In this document: positions 38,801 through 45,378 of the stretch, piece after piece | How the letters are laid out: every line of letters begins with the position of its first letter | Numbering within the stretch: position 1 is the stretch's first letter | Source of the DNA: Branchiostoma belcheri | Lineage: Eukaryota; Chordata; Leptocardii; Amphioxiformes; Branchiostomatidae | Assembly (NCBI RefSeq): GCF_001625305.1 | Contig: NW_017803379.1 | Span: forward strand, 2,365,594-2,429,593 | DNA length: 64,000 nt | Direction: 5' to 3' | The notes under the pieces: generated by a model | What the model was told of the DNA's origin: nothing | Databases searched by the model: none | Seen by the model: the letters and a program-made list of their open reading frames with translations, nothing else | Made by a program: the position numbers and the translations under genes

Positions 38801-40259
38801 GCATAAGCAAGTTGAAAAGGTGATTGATTAGGATGGATTGTGGAGTAGGTTATTGAAACTATTTTCTGCATCAAGGAGGAAAAAAATTCTTGTAACTACT
38901 TGAATTTTCTATAAATTGTAATTACAAGTAGCTGGAAAGCAGCCAAAATTACCATCCAAAATAAGCCCATAAGTGCCTGCTGTGTGTGTGGGTAGACTGA
39001 AGCGTGGCCCCACATTGAACCCTACTTCACTTTACCTGTCTTGGGCGCTGCATGAGTGCTGAAGGCATGCTCCCCTTCATACACTTTATAAATCATTGGG
39101 TCCCAGGAGGAACCCAAACAATTTCCTGTGCCATATCGCCAATGGATGTAATAAAGCCCCCAGTGTGTAGTTGGGAAAACCACTCTCCTAAATTGAGCTT
39201 GGCTGGGGCGAAATTGCGTTCAGGTTTTTAGAAGACGTGCTTCTTGTCTGGGCCACAGGTTCCTCTGGAACATATTGATTTTTTTGTGTCAGCCTCAGCC
39301 TCTCCTTGGAACATGGCAAATATGTCTAGACATGACATCTGCATAACACACTGTCAAGTAATCTAGCTCAGGCGAAATGGTAGACACCAGGTCTGCAAAA
39401 TGCCTCTTCCTTTGCAGCTCATTGCATAGGGTGATGTATAAGAGACAACTTTTTCTGGAATGTTAATAATTGTAATGTCTAACCATTGTTCCCCCCTCCT
39501 CTTCCAGGGTACCACTGGGACTGTTCTGATTGGATGCCCAGCAGTAACCTGCCCAATATCACAGAAGTGCCAATGTGTGAGATGCCAGACTCCTCCTCCT
39601 CCTCCAACAACCACAGCCTTCCCCACCAGCCACACCCCCACAACCTCCAGTACGACCCCAACGTCTACAGCGACGGTTACCAAGGCGACCCCAGCGACTA
39701 CACCGACCACGAGTACGTCACCCAGTATCCGGACGATGAGTATGGCGCCGGGGAGAGCGACTTCCCTCCGCCGCCGCCAGATGAAAGCTATCTACAGTAC
39801 CCCGACGACTATCAGGACGGGTTTGCGCCGATCCAGCCTCCCTCCAACATGCCCGTCCCCGAAGGCGACCACATGTACCGACCGCAGCACTACCACCCCA
39901 ACCAGTACCTCCCCGCACACCACCTCTCCGACGACCAGCTGCCCATGACGGAGCAGGAAGAGCACGATTACGTCTACCCGCCCAGCTACCAGGAATCCAT
40001 GAGCCAGCTGCCGCCCGGGTACGAGGATTACGGCAACGGGAGCGAGTATAACGCGGACTATGAACAATCCAACATCGACGACGTTTCAGTCTCCATGTAC
40101 ACCACGTCCAACGCGTCCGTGTCGGACCTATCCGGGGCTGACATGGACGAGAGCGAGGTGGCGTTGAGCGACTACGAGAGCGGCGGGGAGGGAGACAACG
40201 AGGGAAGCCAGGGTAACCCACGAAGCATGCCCCAAAACGACTTGCACACGGAAGTCTGA
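7534..40259 (+). CDS. FAT1: FAT1/2/3-class protocadherin Fat, 5'-partial gene
   Basis: This encodes a giant single-pass cadherin of the FAT1/2/3 class; the family works in cell adhesion, actin organisation and planar polarity. Exons: 7534-7848, 8250-8469, 8753-8889, 10982-11192, 11322-11597, 16248-17743, 17918-18095, 23148-23369, 23777-24715, 24830-25044, 25162-25309, 25434-26509, 27020-27173, 27479-27712, 28627-29013, 30784-30998, 31306-31443, 31629-31772, 32802-33963, 34236-34396, 34552-35965, 36266-36409, optional 37051-37080, 37589-37627 and 38203-38232, then 39508-40259. Without the micro-exons this gives 3445 residues, all junctions in frame. Domain order: cadherin repeats to about residue 2430, EGF, laminin G (2623-2811), four EGFs, membrane helix (about 2984-3004), cytoplasmic tail. 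The order cadherin-EGF-LamG-EGF and tail motifs such as [10 protein letters not shown] match vertebrate FAT1/FAT3, not FAT4. The symbol stands for a probable pro-orthologue of FAT1/2/3. Vertebrate FAT1 has 34 cadherin repeats, so about ten repeats and the signal peptide lie upstream. Confidence 0.93.
8890..10981 (+). other. FAT intron, 2.1 kb, no feature
   Basis: It separates the exon ending [10 protein letters not shown] from the one starting [11 protein letters not shown], and the cadherin fold reads continuously across it. I see only low-complexity C/T runs near 9310-9345 and 9490-9520, and no open frame with a domain. Confidence 0.7.
10982..11597 (+). CDS. FAT1: FAT exons 4-5: cadherin repeats 3-5
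   Basis: Exons 10982-11192 (phase 0 to 1) and 11322-11597 (1 to 1). They carry the linker [11 protein letters not shown] ending repeat 3, a complete repeat 4 ending [10 protein letters not shown], and the first strands of repeat 5 up to TYTIETG. The split glycine at each boundary (G|GT) is the recurrent 'D-x-T-G' phase-1 junction of this gene. The exon sequence is clearly more GC-rich than the flanking introns. Confidence 0.9.
11598..16247 (+). other. FAT intron, 4.65 kb
   Basis: It lies in phase 1 between TYTIETG and [13 protein letters not shown], a continuous repeat 5, so no coding exon is missing. The open frames inside (for example 12107-12472) show no cadherin, EGF or other motif. The sequence is AT-rich and I recognise no element in it. 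Confidence 0.7.
16248..18095 (+). CDS. FAT1: FAT exons 6-7: cadherin repeats 5-10
   Basis: The 1496-bp exon 16248-17743 (phase 1 to 0) encodes the end of repeat 5, complete repeats 6 to 9 and the start of repeat 10. Canonical linkers are [20 protein letters not shown] and [10 protein letters not shown]. The joins after repeat 5 ([11 protein letters not shown]) and repeat 8 ([12 protein letters not shown]) lack the calcium DxNDN signature. Exon 17918-18095 (0 to 1) continues repeat 10 to LLIIAEDKG. The 174-nt intron between them has no in-frame stop. That produces one apparent 613-codon open frame, but the GTAAGT donor and the CAG acceptor, plus fold continuity ([14 protein letters not shown]), support splicing. 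Confidence 0.93.
18096..23147 (+). other. FAT intron, 5.05 kb
   Basis: A phase-1 intron inside the motif AEDKG|NPPLSA of repeat 10, so nothing is missing from the protein. It is AT-rich with short chance open frames. I see no recognisable gene or repeat family. Confidence 0.7.
23148..25044 (+). CDS. FAT1: FAT exons 8-10: cadherin repeats 10-15
   Basis: Exons 23148-23369 (1 to 1), 23777-24715 (1 to 1) and 24830-25044 (1 to 0). They encode the end of repeat 10, repeats 11 to 14 and the start of repeat 15. Calcium linkers [20 protein letters not shown] and [10 protein letters not shown] are intact. The joins [11 protein letters not shown] (after repeat 10) and [13 protein letters not shown] (after repeat 13) are not canonical. 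Acceptors are CAG, TAG and AAG; donors GTGAGT, GTAAGC and GTAGGA. The intron 23370-23776 is AT-rich and empty. Confidence 0.92.
25162..26509 (+). CDS. FAT1: FAT exons 11-12: cadherin repeats 15-18
   Basis: Exons 25162-25309 (0 to 1) and 25434-26509 (1 to 0). They complete repeat 15 (ending GPDDIPPYF, without DxNDN) and encode repeat 16 ([10 protein letters not shown]), repeat 17 ([10 protein letters not shown]) and repeat 18 ([10 protein letters not shown]). The [20 protein letters not shown] core is a textbook cadherin strand pattern. The following 510-bp intron, 26510-27019, holds nothing I recognise. Confidence 0.92.
27020..29013 (+). CDS. FAT1: FAT exons 13-15: cadherin repeats 19-21
   Basis: Exons 27020-27173 (0 to 1), 27479-27712 (1 to 1) and 28627-29013 (1 to 1). 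They carry repeat 19 from [11 protein letters not shown] to [10 protein letters not shown], repeat 20 to [10 protein letters not shown] and the first half of repeat 21 to IDKKTG. All three linkers have the full calcium signature. The intron 27713-28626 contains an inverted-repeat element (27861-28216). Confidence 0.92.
27861..28216. mobile_element. Non-autonomous inverted-repeat (MITE-like) element in FAT intron
   Basis: The left end reads GTTCTCACCAGG and the right end CCTGGTGAGAAC, an exact 12-bp terminal inverted repeat. The similarity continues inward with a diverged copy of CAGCGTAGGGG. The 356-bp interior repeats AGCGTAGGGG/AGTGTAGGGGG several times near 28135-28195 and codes for nothing. 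No clear target-site duplication is visible, so the superfamily is unassigned. Confidence 0.7.
29014..30783 (+). other. FAT intron, 1.77 kb, no feature
   Basis: A phase-1 intron between IDKKTG and [11 protein letters not shown] within repeat 21. It is AT-rich and has no recognisable exon, RNA gene or repeat family. Confidence 0.7.
30784..31772 (+). CDS. FAT1: FAT exons 16-18: cadherin repeats 21-23
   Basis: Exons 30784-30998 (1 to 0), 31306-31443 (0 to 0) and 31629-31772 (0 to 0). They finish repeat 21 ([10 protein letters not shown]), encode repeat 22 ([10 protein letters not shown]) and open repeat 23 (GNYSVFVQ). The phase-0 exons of 138 and 144 nt could each be skipped without a frameshift, though each carries half a repeat. 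The intron 30999-31305 contains a segment (about 31089-31123) that also occurs near 57434, suggesting a dispersed repeat. Confidence 0.91.
31773..32801 (+). other. FAT intron, 1.03 kb, no feature
   Basis: A phase-0 intron between YSVFVQ and [12 protein letters not shown] within repeat 23. It is T-rich and nothing in it is recognisable. Confidence 0.7.
32802..33963 (+). CDS. FAT1: FAT exon 19: last cadherin repeats, juxta-domain region, EGF 1
   Basis: A single 1162-nt exon (0 to 1). It ends repeat 23 at the non-canonical [13 protein letters not shown] degenerate repeat 24 follows ([19 protein letters not shown] to [10 protein letters not shown]). Next comes a region without cadherin motifs (about residues 2431-2570). 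Its opening [12 protein letters not shown] and the later [11 protein letters not shown] resemble the segment between the last cadherin repeat and the first EGF of vertebrate FAT1/FAT3, and it has paired cysteines. The exon ends in an EGF-like module ([12 protein letters not shown] ... CVCPDG). Keeping this composite segment in one exon suggests a structural unit before the LamG domain. Confidence 0.93.
34236..34396 (+). CDS. FAT1: FAT exon 20: start of laminin G domain
   Basis: 161 nt, phase 1 to 0, starting [24 protein letters not shown] plus the [19 protein letters not shown] strand pair is the standard opening of a LamG jelly-roll. The domain continues in the next exon after a 155-bp intron. 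Confidence 0.92.
34552..35965 (+). CDS. FAT1: FAT exon 21: laminin G, EGFs 2-5, membrane helix, proximal tail
   Basis: 1414 nt, phase 0 to 1. It finishes LamG (to about residue 2811). Four EGF modules follow: [33 protein letters not shown], and a calcium-binding type opening [17 protein letters not shown] 21-residue hydrophobic helix (35470-35532) is followed by basic RRCRQRRKR, which fixes the cytoplasmic side. The proximal tail has [12 protein letters not shown] and [14 protein letters not shown], shared with vertebrate FAT1/FAT3 tails. A polybasic run R-R-K-K-R (34801-34815) inside LamG fits a furin-type cleavage consensus. Reading past the GTAAGT donor would stop after three more codons. 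Confidence 0.95.
36266..36409 (+). CDS. FAT1: FAT exon 22: acidic cytoplasmic segment
   Basis: 144 nt, phase 1 to 1, encoding [16 protein letters not shown] and the serine-rich [17 protein letters not shown]. It follows a TTTTGCAG acceptor and ends at GTACGT. Reading into the intron gives a stop after two codons (GTS*), so retention would make a tail without the conserved last exon. Being symmetric, the exon could also be skipped in frame. The 300-bp intron before it holds nothing else. Confidence 0.85.
37051..37080 (+). CDS. FAT1: FAT micro-exon 1 (30 nt), probably alternative
   Basis: It lies behind a long pyrimidine tract ending CCCACTGCCCAG and before GTACTG. Phase 1 to 1; with the split codon it adds [10 protein letters not shown]. 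Frame, size and position suit an alternatively used tail cassette. No transcript evidence is available here. Confidence 0.55.
37589..37627 (+). CDS. FAT1: FAT micro-exon 2 (39 nt), probably alternative
   Basis: It sits after the tract TCTCTCTCACTACAG and before GTATGG, phase 1 to 1. It adds the basic, tyrosine-rich insert [13 protein letters not shown]. The strong acceptor and preserved frame support it. The charge change would alter the local tail considerably. Confidence 0.55.
38203..38232 (+). CDS. FAT1: FAT micro-exon 3 (30 nt), probably alternative
   Basis: The acceptor is TATATGTAG after a pyrimidine-rich stretch and the donor is GTATCT; phase 1 to 1. It adds [10 protein letters not shown]. 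The branch/pyrimidine context is weaker than for the other two micro-exons, so confidence is lower. Confidence 0.45.
39508..40259 (+). CDS. FAT1: FAT terminal exon: distal tail with EVH1, WW and PDZ ligands
   Basis: 752 nt after CCTCCTCTTCCAG, starting in phase 1 with [11 protein letters not shown], a signature of FAT1/FAT3 tails. It contains FPPPPP (39762-39779), an Ena/VASP EVH1-type ligand. Two PPxY motifs, PPSY (39978-39989) and PPGY (40011-40022), fit WW domains. The end, [11 protein letters not shown] followed by LHTEV and a TGA stop at 40257-40259, is a class I PDZ ligand (T-x-V). The base composition is very C-rich. Antisense open frames across it are shadows. Confidence 0.95.
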
Positions 40260-40354
40260 CACTCACAGAAAGTTGCTTAGCTACACCAGACTGGTGTATC
40301 ATGGTGTAAATGTAGCTTTGGACAAGTGCCTGTACTGTATATTTGTAGTTTGTG

Positions 40355-40360
40355 ATTAAA
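40355..40360 (+). terminator. Proximal poly(A) signal ATTAAA
   Basis: The common variant hexamer, about 96 bases after the FAT stop codon. A second candidate, AATAAA, lies at 40674-40679. Either would give a short 3' UTR. Confidence 0.3.
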
Positions 40361-40951
40361 TAATGTATGTACAGTTTTTGGACTTCAAAAGTCACCTATA
40401 ATGTGTAAAGATGCTGAAGAGATGGTAGTGATGTTTCTTCAGCAGTCCGTATTTTCTTATGGCAATCATATCATATAAAGACTTTTAGGAAAATCCAGCA
40501 TTTGAAAAAATATGTGTACGTACCAATGTTTTACTAGAAAGTTGTACCAAAGATTTCCTTGTAGTGGAATGGTAGTTTGATTGATTGTGAGTCAGAAAAT
40601 AAGAAGTTTTAAGATGTCTCTTACAAGGAAGCCTTCATTAACCGAGGTACACAAAACTATTTAAATAAATAATGCGGCTTTACTGTTGGTATTGTAGATT
40701 GTAAGTAGACGCAATTTGTTCCCAGTCTGCCAACAGACTAGACAGTGAACAGTGTAACAAGTATTGTTTCTTATCTGTGTTCGTAAGTTGGACAAGTTGT
40801 TCTCTCCAGTTGGTCGGGTGCTTTTACTAGATAGTCGACACCCCCAGCTCTTTATATGGTGCTGCATTTCAGTATTGTAATGTTGATTGTGAGCTCTCGA
40901 ACCACCAGCTTCCCCAAGGTCTGGACTGTACGAAATCATTCTATTTTCAGC

Positions 40952-40957
40952 AATAAA
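40952..40957 (+). terminator. Poly(A) signal AATAAA
   Basis: A canonical hexamer about 690 bases after the FAT stop. It is an alternative cleavage site upstream of the distal one. Confidence 0.4.
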
Positions 40958-41594
40958 TATTTTATACCATTGATGGGAAACGAGACATCCTACGTAGCCC
41001 AGCTTTGTAAAGTGACGTACATGTAGTTAATTTGAAGTAGTTTTTAGACTGTGTGCAGCTTTTATATGATTTTTATGTTGTTGTCCCTTTTGTGTTTGCA
41101 TCGTTTAAAGTCAACACAGTGGAGGTGCTTTGAGGCCTCTGGAGGGATGTGCAAGTTGTTGGCAATGATTTGGATTTTGAGTTGCAAGATTGAATGTTGG
41201 CAGAATTTTTTCTCCTTCCAAGTGAAGATGAGTGTTATCAAATGGTTATGATGTGTATATTTTTCCACATTTTGGAATGGTAAAAAAAACTACATCCATC
41301 CATAGAACATAGTACTACTTGTATCATAAACTCTGGCTTCTTTACAGTCTGCTCTCTTTTATCATATTGCCAAATGTAACTAGTATTGCTTGCAGAGAAA
41401 CCTTCAAATTAGAATCCGCTGTCCATTTTCGTAGTAATTTACAAATGAAGTCACAAATTTTGATGTATATTTTGTCCTGAAAACCACAAGTGTAGTTCTC
41501 ACTGTAAAATACTGGTCCTGGCTGAGTTTTCCTGGAGGTCATTTCGATGTAAGTGACTTGTAAGAAGGGCAGAACACACTATTTGTAAATTCAA

Positions 41595-41600
41595 AATAAA
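41595..41600 (+). terminator. Distal poly(A) signal AATAAA
   Basis: A canonical hexamer with a GT/T-rich downstream region (about 41690-41705: GTCCTTTTGTTGTGTGTC). It is the most complete cleavage signal after FAT. Confidence 0.5.
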
Positions 41601-42682
41601 ACATCTTCAGATCAGAGTATTACGACTTTTGTATTTTCTACATTAAAACTGTTGAAAAGATGTGTTCATCTCTCCCCTGTACTGTGTTGTCCTTTTGTTG
41701 TGTGTCTATCAATAATTTTGATGGATAAATGATATACACATCTTATAAACATCGCCTTTTGGATAGGGGAGCTAATGAAAAATTTGAGCTTCTGGGTTCA
41801 AGTTCATTCTGATTATAAAAGCAACCTACATGTACAGGTACTTACAATGCCGGCAGATATGCAAGCAGATGTTGGGAGGCAAAATTGAAATATTTACCTA
41901 GCTGGCCTTTCTGTTACAAACCACCTCCCTGTTCTAATGACAGGAACGGGAGCCTAGGACTTGAATGTGATCTAGTAAAGGGAAACATGATTTAGCCTCC
42001 CAACATCTGCTTGGAGGTAAGAGAACCAAGGTTGAACATGGTGGGGATAAAAGGTGTAACAACAGTCACTTTTGAGCAGAGGAGAGCACATCAAGGTTAT
42101 TCCATAGGATAGTGGTAATGTGGAGTATCAGACATGACTTGGTAAACTGTCTCATAAGTCACACAGATATGCCTGTCTGTCTCCATACTGAAACAACAAT
42201 ATACAGCAGTTGAAGAGACTCATATTTACAACATAAACAAGTGTTCTTAGGCGACAATTCTCCGTGAAGTTTTATATTTTGCAGATTGAGAACAGTATAG
42301 AGTATGTAAAAAGTGTGTGATCACTTTATTTAACAACTGGTAACAACGTATCGTAAAAATGGCTAAATCCCTGGTCTAATAATCTAGCCTGACTATAGAT
42401 CGCGCTCCTGGTGGCCACCTGCCCAGAGGTTTGCTTCCCCCCTTGTGGAAACAGTGTAATCACAGGCTACATAAAATCAACAACACGACGATCTAAATAG
42501 ATGAACAAAGTCAGTTTTCATAACAATATCTTTCATTTACTACATATTATTCATTTCACAAGGTATCGCAGTAGGTGCAAACCACAATCCCAAAAGATAC
42601 TCGCGACCATTATGCACAACAGCCACCTACATGTAATATCTGCTTAGAGAACCTCTGCTACCAGATAACTACCTAAACCTAC

Positions 42683-42790
42683 GGCCTATTCCACAGGATT
42701 GTAAAAGTCGGGATGCTTCTAAAATGTGCATTTACTTCAATATCAAAACTGCTACGGTGAAAATAAAAAGACGTGCATCATCACGGACAT
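42683..42790 (+). repeat. Dispersed repeat R1, copy 1
   Basis: About 108 bp beginning GGCCTATTCCACAGGATTG. It recurs in the same orientation at 53092-53200, and more distantly at about 53386-53480. The copies align over their whole length with a few substitutions. No inverted ends are visible and the family is unknown. Confidence 0.7.
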
Positions 42791-42909
42791 ATTTTAAATG
42801 GCGCGATACTTGGGGCGGTAGAAGAAGTTTTCCGCCGCCCGGCTTCAACCAGGTAACCGGTCGCTGTAGGCACCTGTTGGTGCGTTTTGCGCGGTGAGAA
42901 TTGTACAGT

Positions 42910-43417
42910 CAGGGGTCCCAAAGAATTAATCAGAATTTTACGGAAATACGATCCTTACTAGAAACATACGAAGTTTACGGAATACATACTATCCATTACG
43001 CGGAAACATACGATCCTTACTAATAATTTTGGGGTCATTTGGTGACTTGCCGCAGCGATCACCGGTTCCACCATTTCCCAGCATCGCCCTGCCGTTTGAT
43101 CTAAAATAAAGGCGCCTACTATGTCGTGAAAGAAGTCCGCATAAGTGCTGTTTGAGATTTAGTAGGGCAGGACAAGCCCTTAAAAGTCTTTGAAACCAAG
43201 GTATTGTAGGGATAACATCGCTATAATAGTTCGCCATCTTGCTGCCGATGTCGCGAAATTAGTAAGGATCGTATGTATTCCGCGTAATCGATCGTATGTA
43301 TTCCGTAAAATTCGTATGTTTCTAGTAAGGATTTTATGTATTCCGTAAACTTCGTATGTTTCCTAGTAAGGATCGTATGAATTCAATAAAATTCTGATAA
43401 ATGTTTTGGCACCCCTG
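42910..43417. mobile_element. Inverted-repeat DNA element, possibly hAT-like MITE
   Basis: The termini are CAGGGGTCCCAAAG on the left and, on the opposite strand at the right, CAGGGGTGCCAAAA. The inverted arms run inward for about 50 bp and share ATCAGAATTTTA and ACGATCCTTACTA. Inside both arms the modules CGTATGTTTC and GTATGTATTCCG repeat several times. Length is 508 bp and it is non-coding. CAGGGGT ends are common in hAT elements, but the flanking 8-mers do not match, so no target duplication supports that assignment. Confidence 0.75.
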
Positions 43418-44699
43418 ATCGTAACCGCGCAAAACTCCTACCGAGACATAGGTAAGTCAGGCAGCGGGGAGCATACTAGTCTAAATTGACCACAGAGCCT
43501 CGAAGAGAGCCCGCCCTATCTACGATAGGACACAGGATACGTTGCGAACACGTTACGAAAGTAAAGTGCAGTACATGGATCAAAAGCGGCTCCTAGCAGT
43601 CCTGCAGCAATACATTGGCTCAGTTGCTCCTATTACTGCAGTGATGTTGTGGGGGCGCTTTTGATCCATAGGCATAGCGCTTTTGATCCATTTTAACGTG
43701 TCAGAACTATAGAAGCAGGGTTTCTTTCTGAATAGAAAGGTAAAGTGATAAGGCAGCCGTTTGATTATTCTTCAATCCTCATTGATTCAAATAGACTAGC
43801 ACTAAATTAAAGAAAATAAGGAAAGATTGTAGCTTTCTGAAAGAAATTGATGGAAGGGGAGGGTGCCAGGAAAGGCGTTAGCTACACAGAGGGCGAAAAA
43901 AACACAAAATTTACCGAATACTAGTAGTTGATCGATCCAAAATTTTATGTTTGCATTATAAGGCATATTGTAAGGCATGTCAAACTGAGAAACACTCGAG
44001 ACAATATTTTGATCAAAGCATAACAAATTGCAATTCGGGACTGTGTAAAGTAAAGGTGCATTGTGTTAAAAACCCGTTAAAACCAACTGTAATGCTGTCA
44101 TCTATTGAAATAAAGATTAAAGGAATATCTTTAAGGTCGAATGATATATTTGTAAGGCAAATAATGATATGATAATGGTGTTGGTCTGTTACGTTCTTAA
44201 GGTTAGCAAAGAAATGCAAATTATGATGATTCAATAACAAATGAAGATCACACCTGTGTGTAAACTAAGTTGATTTAATCATTTAATTGAGAATATGCAA
44301 ATTTTGGTGCTCTCTTATCAGGTGCTAAGACCACGCTTCGCCTTGGGGAAGACGGCGTGCATGGCAGGGAAAGAGCTCCCGGTAAATTTCGTCTGGGAAG
44401 ACGCGTTACGCACGTTTTCGGTGGTGAGTCGCACTTAACATTGTCCTTTATATAGTGGTTACTATTTAAACCAAACGTATTGTAATGAAGTGAAGCTAAA
44501 ACACAGAATGGTGTGAAGTATTTGTGGCGCCCGGGTTCCCTGGGTTTAAGCCTGCACTTAATAAAACGGCCGTTAAGGGGCGCTTTTTCAGAGCCGCTTT
44601 TTTCAAAGCCTTTTACTGCCTTATTTTATCAATGAGCTGTGCTTAAATGTTGTTTAACTGATGTTTGAAATGCATTTCATGTGTTGTGACGGTAACTGT

Positions 44700-44940
44700 T
44701 AAGAAGTAATGTATTTCATGTCTGATTCAATTTGCCATTGGCTATATCATAATGATACATGTAGTATGGTGTTTCTTCAGAGTGAGTGTCAACTTGTCAT
44801 ATAAATTGCTTTGATGTGCTATATTATGTGATATGTATTATGTGTAATTTTCTGTGGTAATGATATTCTATGTGTGCCTTTTCTTGAATGTTTTATTAAA
44901 CAACTCAAACCCCAACCCAAATCAGGTTTTCAGAACTTTT
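44700..44940 (+). repeat. Direct repeat R2, copy 1
   Basis: It shares stretches such as TATTTCATGTCTGA and CCATTGGCTAT, and near its end CCCAACCCAAATCAGG, with 44985-45195, in the same order. This indicates an old tandem duplication of about 280 bp with partial deletion in the second copy. Confidence 0.7.
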
Positions 44941-44984
44941 ACCAAATGATGTGACTTATGTTACACACAGTAAACCGTTCTGAA

Positions 44985-45195
44985 ATGAGGTATTTCATGT
45001 CTGAGTCAATTTACCATTGGCTATGATTGTATGGTGTTTCTTCTGTCAACATTTGTGCTAATATTTTATGTGTTATGTATTATATGTGATTTTCTATGTT
45101 CATGATATTCTATGTGTACCTTTTCTTTCAATGTTCTATAAAACAAAGCATAAAGCTCAACTGAAACCCCAACCCAAATCAGGTTTTCAGAACTT
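44985..45195 (+). repeat. Direct repeat R2, copy 2
   Basis: Second copy of the segment at 44700-44940; both end with CAGGTTTTCAGAACTTT. No coding potential. Confidence 0.7.
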
Positions 45196-45318
45196 TAACA
45201 ATGTATGATGCTCTGTGAGTAGTCATATTTAGCCTGTGATCTTTCTTTACACCTTAGGCTTGACATTGTGGGACTTGTCAGCTAGCCTGTGTTCCTGTCC
45301 ATATTCTGCCTGTGTTTC

Positions 45319-45378
45319 TGAGGGACCTGTCATCTATCTGAGGGACCTGTCACCTATCTGAGGGACCTGTCACCTATC
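45319..45378 (+). repeat. Three tandem 20-bp units
   Basis: The unit TGAGGGACCTGTCACCTATC occurs three times head to tail with one substitution. A related GGACTTGTCAGCTAGCCT lies just upstream. It is a minisatellite-type array. Confidence 0.85.

Larger units (their letters stand above)
36410..39507 (+). other. FAT tail introns flanking the micro-exons
   Basis: About 3.1 kb between exon 22 and the terminal exon. Besides the three micro-exons it holds one acceptor-like site (38355) followed by 25 open codons and a stop, a possible alternative terminal exon. The rest, including 38433-39507, is AT-rich without recognisable features. Confidence 0.55.
40260..41620 (+). other. FAT 3' untranslated region
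   Basis: AT-rich sequence after the FAT stop without a believable open frame. Several poly(A) hexamers occur. The last, at 41595-41600, is followed within about 100 bases by a GT-rich stretch and is the best candidate for the distal end. The boundary is approximate. Confidence 0.6.

Noticed and set aside
38649-38831. Hydrophobic 60-codon open frame in a FAT tail intron
   Set aside because: T-rich composition alone gives hydrophobic codons; no frame-compatible splice sites to the tail.
39718-40395. 225-codon minus-strand open frame over the FAT terminal exon
   Set aside because: Arginine-rich antisense shadow of the C-rich tail exon.
42800-42905. ATGGCGCG start in a CpG-rich patch as a possible first exon
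   Set aside because: Stops after seven codons in frame, with no alternative start before the GTAACC donor-like site.
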